A stretch of 55,454 nucleotides of DNA, taken from the NCBI GenBank assembly GCA_031272145.1, contig JAISUL010000080.1, positions 1 through 55,454 on the forward strand. The letters are read 5' to 3'. Within the stretch, counting starts at the first letter, position 1; each line of letters starts with the position of its first letter. The stretch comes from Synergistaceae bacterium. GTDB taxonomy: Bacteria > Synergistota > Synergistia > Synergistales > Aminobacteriaceae. A model generated the notes under the pieces. That model saw only the letters and a program-made list of their open reading frames with translations. It was not told where the DNA came from and did not search any database. Below are positions 42,825-52,478 of this stretch, piece after piece. The position numbers were made by a program, and so were the translations under genes.

Positions 42825-44126
42825 ATGTTTGGGGCAAAAGAACAGTACCTGATCAGTTTCGTCGTGCCCGTTTACAACCGTGTGGAGCTTGTTCAACGGT
42901 GCGTCGACAGCATCCTGAGTGCTGGCGACGAACGGGTAGAAGTTATCATCGTTGACGACGCATCAACAGACGGCACTCCTGCCGTGTGTCGATCATATGC
43001 GGCGCGGCATGGCAACGTTCGTTTTGTGCAAATGCCGCTGAACGGAGGCCCTGGGGTTGCGCGCAACGCAGGGATGACGATCGCAAAAGGCGAGTTCATC
43101 TTCTTCGTGGACAGCGACGACACGGTAGCTACAGAAAACCTCGCACGTCTGCTCGGCGAATTGGAGTCTCACAGGGACGCCGACATCGTAGTGGGAAAGA
43201 CGGAATGGGAACCACCATTGACGCCGGCCCCTTCGGTGTCTGCCATAGATAATGCCGAATATTCTGATGCGCCGGAGCACGAGGTGTGGAGAAACGGCAA
43301 CGTTGTCTCTTTGTGCTCACTGTACAAAAGAAAGTTTTTGGAAGAAAACGGGATACGTTTTGCACGGCCTAGACTTGGTGAAGACGTACTGTTTATTTTG
43401 ACCAGCAGATTGTTCTTGGGGACGCTTTATCTGCTTCCGTTTACGATTTATCGTTACAATAATGACAGAGGGCACCCGCATTTTTTATCCATAGAAGCGT
43501 ACGAAAATTCTTCTGAGGTGCAGATAAAATACATGCGCATTCATTACACAGAACTGTTGCCTAAGGCAAAGCTAAGGTGGCAAAAATACGTACTTGATGC
43601 TTATTTGCTGTTAGAATTGTTGTATCGTCAGATGTATTTCACCGTCCCTGTGCCTCTTCTGACGTCGCATAGGGAGTACATGTTCATCTCTAAAGACGGC
43701 GTATGGAGCGATTATTTTATCCGAAACGGCTTCAGCGAGTGGGCAGCCCAGTGGCTGTACAACCTAAAGATAAAGTTGTATGCGCTGTCGGTCGGTTTCT
43801 CAAAAAATATCTTCATCTTCCCAGCGTCGGGCTGGGGACGTAATTTAGCGCTGTTCATTCGTCGCGCAGGATGGGACATGACCGTAAAAGGTTTCCTCGA
43901 CAACAACCCATCGTCACATCTCGCCCTCGAAGTAAACGAGATGGGCTATTGCCTTAAAAAGCCGGCGGAGTTTGATCCATCTAAGGAAATTGCCATCGTT
44001 ATTCACGGCGATCCAAGGGTGGCCGCGTCAATGGAAAAGCAGCTGGAACACCACGGCGGGGTGAAAAACGTCTCGTTCATCAACGCTATGGATACAGAAA
44101 GCAAGGATGGGTTCAATTTTGAATAA
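42825..44126 (+). CDS. Family 2 glycosyltransferase with Rossmann-like C-terminal region
   Basis: A GT-A inverting glycosyltransferase (433 residues): SFVVPVYNRVELVQRCVDSI, VEVIIVDDASTDGT, GPGVARNAGMTIAKGEFIFF and the metal-binding VDSDDTV. LGEDVLFIL is the expected E-D acceptor-side motif. The last 120 residues include IFIFPASGWGRNLALFIRRAGW and KGFLDNNPSSH, resembling the nucleotide-binding N-terminal region of sugar acetyltransferase-like PglD proteins. The same kind of module begins the gene products at 45668 and 47629. Base composition drops in GC within this gene, and it overlaps the next gene by 20 bases. Confidence 0.88.
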   Translation: MFGAKEQYLISFVVPVYNRVELVQRCVDSILSAGDERVEVIIVDDASTDGTPAVCRSYAARHGNVRFVQMPLNGGPGVARNAGMTIAKGEFIFFVDSDDTVATENLARLLGELESHRDADIVVGKTEWEPPLTPAPSVSAIDNAEYSDAPEHEVWRNGNVVSLCSLYKRKFLEENGIRFARPRLGEDVLFILTSRLFLGTLYLLPFTIYRYNNDRGHPHFLSIEAYENSSEVQIKYMRIHYTELLPKAKLRWQKYVLDAYLLLELLYRQMYFTVPVPLLTSHREYMFISKDGVWSDYFIRNGFSEWAAQWLYNLKIKLYALSVGFSKNIFIFPASGWGRNLALFIRRAGWDMTVKGFLDNNPSSHLALEVNEMGYCLKKPAEFDPSKEIAIVIHGDPRVAASMEKQLEHHGGVKNVSFINAMDTESKDGFNFE

Positions 44127-45537
44127 TATTGCGATATTGACGAGCGCGTGCTCCTTTGATGGAGACATCAGTGAGCGGCAGCGAACTTTGTCTCGTCGGA
44201 AGAACTTGCATCTTCTTCCGGACGATAATTACGCTGACAGGTTTATGTCTATAGCTGAAAAAGCGCTTCCGTCAAGGCAAGGGATGGACATTTATCTTTG
44301 TTACAACCGCGGTGGGAAACGTTTCGAGTATTTAACGCACGATAACGTACACGCCGCCTTTCTAGAAAGTGCTCGCTTTGGCAGGTGTTTTGACGACGCC
44401 TTGAAGTATAGTAAGAGAGTGATTATATATATTATGTCGCCTGGCTTCTTTCCTTATATTGCCCGAATCCCGGATGGCATAGAGGTCGTATGGTATGTAT
44501 ATTCGCCAGAGGTGGAAATATATACTGCCTGCGGCATAGATGTGGGACCATACGATTTTTTAGCTCCTAAGACTGCGACATTCGTAAAGGAACATGCGAC
44601 GAATGTAGCCGTTAGGCGCCATCTAGAGATATGGCGTCGGCGCTTTGCCAATTTCTTCGAGGAAGCTCCGACTATCATGGCAGACGCTAAACTTATCGGT
44701 CTCACCGCCGCGCTGAAAGAGCTGTGGGCGTCATTTTCTGGACGCATCCTATACCGGCCTTTCAGGGGGCTTTTCAAAAGCAAGGAGCAGCTTCGGCAAA
44801 AAGCCCTCCTTGCCGAGAAACTTCGCCATGACGCACTTGCAAGGATTGACGTGGTGGCCATGCGCGACGGTCCAGAATATGACCTCCTCCTAGAAAAAAT
44901 ACCGTGCTTGGCGAAGGCCTCACGAAAGGATATTTCAGGCCTTATTTGGGGGGATGATTCGCCTGGAGATCTAAGCGAGCTTGATCCTAAGCTTTACGAA
45001 AAGGTGAAGGATAGGTTCGTCATTTTGCTTGGCTGTAGTGCAAGATGGATGAACAACCATATTGACGCTATTGACGCTCTGGCGTCTTTGAATCTGCCTG
45101 GGGATGCACTGGTTGTTGCCCCCCTTCCGTCATACAACGGAACATCATCAAATAGCGTTATTGCAGATTACGCGATTCGTCGCTTGGGAAATAAGTTCCT
45201 TCCATTGTATGATTATCGCCCAACTCACGTCTACGATGCGTTTATGTCGCAGGCAGGAGTGGCTATAATGAATCATGGGTTATCTTCTGGAGGAATGGGC
45301 ACTATTATGTCTCTGATGTGCTACGGGAAAAAAGTTTTTCTTAACGAGACCGGTTATAATTATCGGCTCTTTCAACACGATAACGCCACGTTTCTCGCCA
45401 TGCCTATGAGCCGTTTGACCGTAGAGGAGCTCTACTCGCCGCCGGACACAGCTTCGGTGGATGCGTTTAAGAAGTACCTAATCAAAAGGTGGGGGCAGGA
45501 GGCCGTGTACAAGATGTATAGGAATCTCCTGTCTTAG
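44107..45537 (+). CDS. WecF/RffT-like (GT56) glycosyltransferase
   Basis: The C-terminal half matches the 4-acetamido-4,6-dideoxy-galactose (Fuc4NAc) transferase family. VILLGCSARWMNNHIDAIDAL corresponds to the family's lGnSa...NnHldal, ALVVAPLPSY to vplsYg, and AGVAIMNHGLSSGGMGTIMSL to the Nh.RQqg.Gni...l motif, then GKKVFLNETGYNYRLF. It has 476 residues, longer than WecF (about 360). The N-terminal 230 residues (CYNRGGKRFEYLTHDN) are not assigned. ATG 44107 lies inside the GT2 gene; TTG 44119 is possible. The AT-rich composition suggests acquisition. It probably adds one sugar to a lipid-linked glycan. Confidence 0.72.
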   Translation: MGSILNNIAILTSACSFDGDISERQRTLSRRKNLHLLPDDNYADRFMSIAEKALPSRQGMDIYLCYNRGGKRFEYLTHDNVHAAFLESARFGRCFDDALKYSKRVIIYIMSPGFFPYIARIPDGIEVVWYVYSPEVEIYTACGIDVGPYDFLAPKTATFVKEHATNVAVRRHLEIWRRRFANFFEEAPTIMADAKLIGLTAALKELWASFSGRILYRPFRGLFKSKEQLRQKALLAEKLRHDALARIDVVAMRDGPEYDLLLEKIPCLAKASRKDISGLIWGDDSPGDLSELDPKLYEKVKDRFVILLGCSARWMNNHIDAIDALASLNLPGDALVVAPLPSYNGTSSNSVIADYAIRRLGNKFLPLYDYRPTHVYDAFMSQAGVAIMNHGLSSGGMGTIMSLMCYGKKVFLNETGYNYRLFQHDNATFLAMPMSRLTVEELYSPPDTASVDAFKKYLIKRWGQEAVYKMYRNLLS

Positions 45538-45648
45538 CCCGGTCGACAAGTGAGACGAACGTGGCGCTCAGCCTGTTAAGTGCGGCCTACGCCGCCTAGA
45601 TTTGCCCCACGTCGCCGACGACTTGTTTTTTTTCGTTGGTCCGGGCTT
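45536..45648 (+). terminator. Nested-stem terminator between converging operons
   Basis: ACAAGT (45546-45551) pairs with ACTTGT (45621-45626), enclosing ACGTGG/CCACGT and GCGGC-CTAC-GCCGC, and is followed by eight T (45626-45633). An outer GCCCGG/CCGGGC pair flanks both. Three nested stems before the T run is more elaborate than a standard terminator. The 130-base gap holds nothing else. Confidence 0.6.
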
Positions 45649-45667
45649 GACGTTAAGTGGTCAGTCA

Positions 45668-47614
45668 CTACGAATGGGCTGTACCTATAGTTCGTCCGCG
45701 CTTTTCAAGATATTCGTAGGTGCTCTCTGGGACAAGACCTCTCACTTCACCGAGCTTCCCATCCTGTAGCAGTGCTCTGACATTGGAGGCGCTAACAGGA
45801 CAGCCGGACATCTCCAGCCTCTTGATTTCCACGAAATCTACTCCGTAACTCGGTAGAATATCGCGCATGGTATCGTTATAGAAGCTTGTAACGGGGTCGA
45901 ACGGCTCACTCCCTGCGAAACGAACGGATATGTTCAAAATCGGCGCTATTTCCGACGCGAACATTCTCACGTCATAAGCGGCGTCGATCGACACGTCTGG
46001 GCGATCCTCCTTCTTAAAGTACCCTGGGAACGTTACTGTAGAGATGATGCACTGCCCGCTGCGCAAGACCGTGACATTCTTCAAATGCGCCACGCCACGC
46101 TTGACGAGCTCGATCCTATCAGCGAACGGGAATAGAGACTTGTCCTCTTCCACAACGAATATATACAGCCGATCGACCTGTTCGGCTGCGCGTTCAGCAA
46201 GATACATGTGGCCGAGCGTGAATGGGTTGCAATTCATAACTACAGCGCCGACCTTGCCTTCATCGCTAACCTTGTTCGCCTTCAGAAATTTAACGTATTC
46301 AGCGAGGTGGGGAATTGTCTGCGTCGTTACGGTTTTAAGCGATAAAGGCTCGCTGTTATGTAGTTCGGCAGATTTATCTCTGCTGAGGCGGGCAAATATA
46401 TTCCCATCTGACGAATCCACGCGTTCAAAGACGGCGCTATAGATGAAGTCCGCCGCGAGCGCGTAGCCGCGATGGCAGACATGGAGGTTGTCCAAAAACA
46501 CCTCGCCCATGCCGTGTGGACGGTCGAAGGCGCGTTGGAGGTCGTGAAAGAAAATATTCGGCCATTTGCATGTGTTGAAATTAGGGAGCTTAGGAAGAAA
46601 ATTCGAGTCCATAATGGTGACGACAACGTCGCCTGATTTCAGGTCGGCTTTGTTCAACACGCTCAGCAGAGTCTCCAAATTTTCAACGCCGAGCGCATAA
46701 CAGCGGACGCCAAAGTCACGCGTTGCGTTGAGTTTCGTTTGCAGTATGTTGCTTATAGCATGAACGTCATCGACGTAGGCACCCCTGCACTGGCAGTTGC
46801 CGACCAGATGCAGCGTTTTTTTATACGTACCACGTTCCCGAGCGGGAATATATCGATACCCGTTTAAGTAGTTTACGAATTCATTCCTGATGTCGCCGTA
46901 AACGTATATTCCGTTCTCGTACTTTATGACAACGTCCTCGGCTGTCAGGCAGCGGTAGTATTCCGTTGTCCAACGCTCTATATCGGAACACAATAGGCAG
47001 AATACTCTGTATTTTTCCGATTCTGGCCAGCGTATCATCATGTTGGCGGACGCTGAGAACATCTCCCATTGTGTGGGATTTTTCACGGCTTTAGCCGTTG
47101 GGCGTGGAAAGGCATGAAGCTGCGCGCTTGCTTGCGTCAACAGTTCCGACAGGTCGGCGCATACATCGTTTGGCGCGCGGTTAGCCGGGCAGTCCGTGGG
47201 TGTGTCGGCATCCAAAGAGGCAAGTAAATGTCCACTTACCTGGTCCGACTTCATCTCGCTTATTATGTCAACTATGGACACGATCGGCGTTTGCGTGTAT
47301 TTCCTAAGAGCGGACACGATTTCCCCAAGCGAAAAATACGGGGTGACGACTATAACGTCAGCCTCACCAAACGACCCAACTTTTTCGGGCGAAACGATTG
47401 GAACGTCATAAGGCGCGAGGCAACGCAAGTCAGCTGCCCTGTCCACGACGGCTACCACGGTGACATCATTGTGAATCTCCTCATAGAGAAGCTCTCCCAG
47501 CGTGCCAGCGCCGTAAATTAAGACGTTTGTCCAGCCCTTCTTCCGAAAGAACACAGGGAAAGAGGCTCCGGCGTTTTTAGCCTTCATCCAATGCGTAAGT
47601 ATTCGAGTGTACAA
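45668..47614 (-). CDS. Three-part protein: Rossmann module, SGNH-like domain, citrate-lyase-ligase-like domain
   Basis: A 648-residue protein with an unusual order. Residues 30-120: nucleotide-binding-like module (NVLIYGAGTLGELLYEE). Residues 267-396: SGNH/GDSL-like hydrolase region opening LHLVGNCQCRG, where the usual GDS serine is replaced by NC, and closing DNLHVCHRGYALAADFIY with the D-x-x-H pair. Residues 455-640: a close match to the nucleotidyltransferase domain of [citrate lyase] ligase CitC (VGAVVMNCNPFTLGHMYL with the GH of HxGH, FVVEEDKSLFPF, TVTFPGYF, AGSEPFDPVTSFYN, SGCPVSASNVRALL). No citrate lyase genes are near. The TTG start has GGTGGAG five bases upstream. Function unknown; adenylylation of a glycan or small acid is possible. 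Confidence 0.8.
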   Translation of the reverse strand: MYTRILTHWMKAKNAGASFPVFFRKKGWTNVLIYGAGTLGELLYEEIHNDVTVVAVVDRAADLRCLAPYDVPIVSPEKVGSFGEADVIVVTPYFSLGEIVSALRKYTQTPIVSIVDIISEMKSDQVSGHLLASLDADTPTDCPANRAPNDVCADLSELLTQASAQLHAFPRPTAKAVKNPTQWEMFSASANMMIRWPESEKYRVFCLLCSDIERWTTEYYRCLTAEDVVIKYENGIYVYGDIRNEFVNYLNGYRYIPARERGTYKKTLHLVGNCQCRGAYVDDVHAISNILQTKLNATRDFGVRCYALGVENLETLLSVLNKADLKSGDVVVTIMDSNFLPKLPNFNTCKWPNIFFHDLQRAFDRPHGMGEVFLDNLHVCHRGYALAADFIYSAVFERVDSSDGNIFARLSRDKSAELHNSEPLSLKTVTTQTIPHLAEYVKFLKANKVSDEGKVGAVVMNCNPFTLGHMYLAERAAEQVDRLYIFVVEEDKSLFPFADRIELVKRGVAHLKNVTVLRSGQCIISTVTFPGYFKKEDRPDVSIDAAYDVRMFASEIAPILNISVRFAGSEPFDPVTSFYNDTMRDILPSYGVDFVEIKRLEMSGCPVSASNVRALLQDGKLGEVRGLVPESTYEYLEKRGRTIGTAHS

Positions 47615-47628
47615 CTTACTCCACCTTT

Positions 47629-48462
47629 CTACATAGCGTACAGTACGTGCTCATAAGACGAACACCCGTGGAGGCGAAAATATATCTTCGCATCCGGCAT
47701 CACTGTTACGTTCTCGAACCCCTTGTCGCTGACGGTTTTTCTAAGCGCAGCAGCGTTGCCAGCGTCTGGCTCGAATGCGAAGACGTGCCTCCATCGTCTG
47801 CCCGTCTCACGCGCGAAGTCAATGATCGTGTCGCCAGCATAGGCACCGCAGTCAACGAAGGTCTCGTTCGCGTCTACGCGCCAGGGGGCGGGGCTGATAA
47901 CGTCCTTCGGGAAGTAATGTTCTCCAGAAAGACAGTTCAGCAGATATTTGCAGTCGTGAGTGATTCTAACGTTCAGAAACGCGACCATAGCCTCGCGCGA
48001 CCGCTGGTCGGCCAGCATGAAGTACGTCTCGTCAAAGCCGTCACGATGAGAGAGCACGTATTCATATGTTATGTCGAGGCGCGCCGGCGGCTCGTCGTAA
48101 GTACAGGCGGCGTCCAGGACGAATATCCTATCGACGCACCCGCTGTCCAAAATGGTTTTGAACCGCCGCGTCAACAAGGAGTCGGCCATCGTGAACGCCA
48201 GAAGGACGTTGAATTTTTTCAGCCCAATGCGGCTTAAGCCACTCAGCGGGACGACCTTCATTCCGTGAAATTCGGCGTGGGGACGGTAGTAGTCATCAGT
48301 CACGCATACACCTTGCACTGCGACCCCGTGGCCTTTCAAGAAGCCAAACGCCCTCTCTGCGATGTCCCCAGAGCCGTAGAGAACCAGCGGCAGGTCGGAG
48401 TTCACAACCTCTTCGGCCAGTTCGTGCCTGCGGTCCTTGCGTTCAAGCATCATTTCGATCAT
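47629..48462 (-). CDS. FkbM-type methyltransferase, truncated, with Rossmann-like N-terminal module
   Basis: A 277-residue protein. The N-terminal module LVLYGSGDIAERAFGFL resembles those in the neighbouring gene products. The methyltransferase begins at ETFVDCGAYAGDTIIDFA and HVFAFEPDAGNAAAL, an FkbM pattern. It stops at SSYEHVLYAM, about 70-80 residues before the family's usual DiEGaE and aIs.YH motifs. The stop is followed at once by the next gene, with no remnant visible in other frames. It is likely nonfunctional as a methyltransferase, or a half-domain. Confidence 0.72.
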   Translation of the reverse strand: MIEMMLERKDRRHELAEEVVNSDLPLVLYGSGDIAERAFGFLKGHGVAVQGVCVTDDYYRPHAEFHGMKVVPLSGLSRIGLKKFNVLLAFTMADSLLTRRFKTILDSGCVDRIFVLDAACTYDEPPARLDITYEYVLSHRDGFDETYFMLADQRSREAMVAFLNVRITHDCKYLLNCLSGEHYFPKDVISPAPWRVDANETFVDCGAYAGDTIIDFARETGRRWRHVFAFEPDAGNAAALRKTVSDKGFENVTVMPDAKIYFRLHGCSSYEHVLYAM

Positions 48463-48495
48463 ATCGAGCTACCTCCAAGTTGTGTTCAGCCTTCT

Positions 48496-49458
48496 TCACG
48501 CGCTCCATTCGCTTATCTCCCGCTTCGATATGCGCCAAGGCGCAGCGCACTCGTCGATCTTGCAAAACCGGCAAAACGGTATTGGACGCGCAAGAAATCT
48601 CAAAATCTCCCGTCCGTTTCCCGCCGTGTAGATGTCGATCGAATCCTTATCTGTGACCGGAACGGACTTCTCGAAGTATTTGTTGAACAAATGAACATAA
48701 GCCGCCGACGTACACGTGTAAAGACGCCCGTTGCGCAAGACGATGCATTCGTTCCCGCTGTGGCAGTAGGCAAAGTTCAGCATTGCCGACCCTTTGCCCT
48801 CCAGATCGATGCCGAAGTGATAAAACCTCTTTTGATCTGCTCCCTCAAAATCGGAAAACGGACGCACTTCGACGCCGAAAGACGCTCCTTTCGCCTTTGC
48901 CCTTCGGAACTGCTCCTCCATGCATGGATAGACAGTGACGACCACGGCTATCTTGTTCTCCGAGCATGAACGCCAGAAACCGTCGTCCTTGCCGTTCAGC
49001 AGAAGGCCGTTTGTCACTAGCTCGACGGGTGCTTTGGAAGCGTCGGGGAAGGCTTCCCGCGCCGCTGTGAAAAACTCCTCCACCTTGGGATGCAGCAGAG
49101 GCTCACCGCCCATGAGGTACATTGCCTCGATCTTGCCGTCAAACAGCTTCGCTATCCGCTGCGTGTCCCTCCTGAACGTCTCGAGGTCGAGAAAAAATTC
49201 CTCGGCCAGAGGCGCGAAATGCGAGCACTCGGCGCAGTTGAGGTTGCAGTGGTCGGTCAGGTGGACGGCAAACTTCAGCTGCTTCCGCGTAGGCTTGGCA
49301 CCCATTCTGAACACCGGTAAATATATTCCCTCGTAGACGTACCGTTTCACTCTATATGTCAGGCGGCGGCGGATGATCCCAAGCGTGCGGAACAGCCCCT
49401 CCTGCTTGAGGTAGCGGTGGAACGAGTCGCCCACGATGTAGCGCAAGGTTCTAAACAT
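48496..49458 (-). CDS. Radical SAM protein
   Basis: A 320-residue radical SAM enzyme: cluster motif CNLNCAEC (Cys 71, 75, 78; CxxxCxxC), SAM motif YLMGGEPLLHP, then ELVTNGLLL. The C-terminal Cys cluster (Cys in FAYCHSGNEC and FCRFCKIDEC) indicates one or more auxiliary Fe-S clusters like those of SPASM or twitch proteins. In a glycan cluster it may modify a sugar or an attached group (inference). A 60-residue helical N-terminal region precedes the barrel. Confidence 0.88.
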   Translation of the reverse strand: MFRTLRYIVGDSFHRYLKQEGLFRTLGIIRRRLTYRVKRYVYEGIYLPVFRMGAKPTRKQLKFAVHLTDHCNLNCAECSHFAPLAEEFFLDLETFRRDTQRIAKLFDGKIEAMYLMGGEPLLHPKVEEFFTAAREAFPDASKAPVELVTNGLLLNGKDDGFWRSCSENKIAVVVTVYPCMEEQFRRAKAKGASFGVEVRPFSDFEGADQKRFYHFGIDLEGKGSAMLNFAYCHSGNECIVLRNGRLYTCTSAAYVHLFNKYFEKSVPVTDKDSIDIYTAGNGREILRFLARPIPFCRFCKIDECAAPWRISKREISEWSA

Positions 49459-49473
49459 GCCAGGTCACCGTGG

Positions 49474-50661
49474 CTATACCAAGCCGTGGATGCCGTACAA
49501 CAGAACAGGACGCCGCTCTCGATCCAAGACCGGTATTTGCTTGATGCTGCCGCGCAGCTTGGAGAACGCGCTGTCCAAAGCGTCAATGTCGATGGTGACG
49601 CCATTCCTGTTGCATATGCCGCCACAGGTCTCTCTTTCGCACGCGCGCTCTCTCTCGTGTCGCTCAACGTCGCCGCGCGTTATGACGCCGACGTAGCGGC
49701 CCGCCTTATCCACCACGATCAACAGGTGGAAGCCCTTCCTTCTGAAAAGCCAGAACCGTGCGTCATCGACAAGGGCATCTTCATGCAGCAAAATCTCCTG
49801 CGGTATCTCCCTGTAACCGAGGCTTGAGTCCAAGATCAGGTCTTTGCTGGCGCTATACTTTATGCCGTCAGCAAACATGGCTTCGTCCCAATCCGAAAAA
49901 CCATCGCCGTTCCAAACAGGTGCTGTTAGTGTCCCCATAGATCCGAACAGCCCGGCGCTCTGAGCGTACCCTTTGAGAAGGCTGCTCTGAAGCCACGCGC
50001 CGTCGAACGGCATGAGAAACTCCGCCTTATCCTCGCTCTGGCGGAATACGGTTACAAAAAACAAGTCTCCGTCACGCTCGGTGTTTACAAACTCCGGGGA
50101 GTAATAATGCGAAAAACCCGATTTGTCTGACTGCACATAAAGCCCAAGAATTTCGTAACGGTTCGCCAAAGCCAGCTCTAACAGTAGCTTAGGCGTGTAA
50201 TGAAAATAACCGTGGTTGATGCACCCCTGCGTTGGATAGAAACCGATGAGCACTCCTCCCGCGCGGCATAGGTCGTGCATGTTCCGAAATACCTCGTACT
50301 GGTTGAAACAGTGCTCGGCCGTGCCGAAGTTCGTGACCAAGTCGAACTCCTTATTAAACCCATACTCGCTCTTTATGCTGCGGTTCAAGTCGAAAACGAT
50401 GGCACCGTTTCTGCCGTCGGCGTCTATGCATTGATAGTCGCATATACCCAAGGCAGCGTAGCCGGCAGCCACGTGCGTCAAAGTGAAGTTGGCATCTCCG
50501 GATATGTCGCGCAACCGCTTTTCGCAGGCTTCAATGTTGTCGCCCAGATCCTGAGAACCTAGCTCGATAACAGAACGGAAGTCACATCCATTCTTATCGC
50601 GCATGAACCCCTGTTTTTTCATCTCGGCTAGGAAAAACCAAGCACCAACTGACATTCCCAT
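49474..50661 (-). CDS. Methyltransferase-like protein fused to a CBS-domain pair
   Basis: 395 residues. Residues 31-215 look like a class I methyltransferase (VIELGSQDLGDN motif I, FDLVTNFGTAEHCFN, LCRAGGVLIGFYPTQGCINH). Residues 285-390 resemble a CBS pair: REIPQEILLHEDALVDDARFW split by a helix, GFHLLIVVDKAGRYVGVITRGDVERH, then IKQIPVLDRERRPVLLYG. CBS pairs sense adenosyl nucleotides, so the methyltransferase may be regulated by SAM, AMP or ATP. I know of no standard family with this fusion. It lies between the DUF4422 and radical SAM genes on one strand. Confidence 0.7.
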   Translation of the reverse strand: MGMSVGAWFFLAEMKKQGFMRDKNGCDFRSVIELGSQDLGDNIEACEKRLRDISGDANFTLTHVAAGYAALGICDYQCIDADGRNGAIVFDLNRSIKSEYGFNKEFDLVTNFGTAEHCFNQYEVFRNMHDLCRAGGVLIGFYPTQGCINHGYFHYTPKLLLELALANRYEILGLYVQSDKSGFSHYYSPEFVNTERDGDLFFVTVFRQSEDKAEFLMPFDGAWLQSSLLKGYAQSAGLFGSMGTLTAPVWNGDGFSDWDEAMFADGIKYSASKDLILDSSLGYREIPQEILLHEDALVDDARFWLFRRKGFHLLIVVDKAGRYVGVITRGDVERHERERACERETCGGICNRNGVTIDIDALDSAFSKLRGSIKQIPVLDRERRPVLLYGIHGLV

Positions 50662-50714
50662 GAAAACGCCCTCCTCAAAAGCTAAAACACACCTTGTTCC
50701 AAAGCACGAACGGC

Positions 50715-52285
<1,571 letters not shown>

Positions 52286-52316
52286 ATCATATGCCCCCTA
52301 TGTTCACTCCGCTTTA

Positions 52317-52478
52317 TCAACCGCGGAGCGCCCACGTCATCTCGCCGGCGCCGTTGACCACGGCTCTGGCCTTCCTGTACGTCTTGCCCTCCATGCACAG
52401 CCCCACGCGCAGGGTTTCCTCGTACCCGCCCCCGCTCTGCGGGTAGAATATCAAGCTGAAAGTGTAATCGCGAAACAT
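52317..52478 (-). CDS. 53-residue protein of unknown function
   Basis: ATG 52478-52476 shares its A with the TAA stop of the UDP-sugar dehydrogenase (TAATG), and GGGGAAGG lies just before, so it is likely translationally coupled. The product begins MFRDYTFSLIFYPQSGGGY, then EETLRVGLCMEGKTYRKARA, and ends TWALRG. It is strand-rich and not a family I recognise. It fills most of the gap between the dehydrogenase and DUF4422 genes. Confidence 0.6.
   Translation of the reverse strand: MFRDYTFSLIFYPQSGGGYEETLRVGLCMEGKTYRKARAVVNGAGEMTWALRG

Noticed and set aside
45668-47614. Annotation as citrate lyase ligase (citC)
   Set aside because: Only the last third matches, the N-terminal parts differ and no citrate lyase genes are present.
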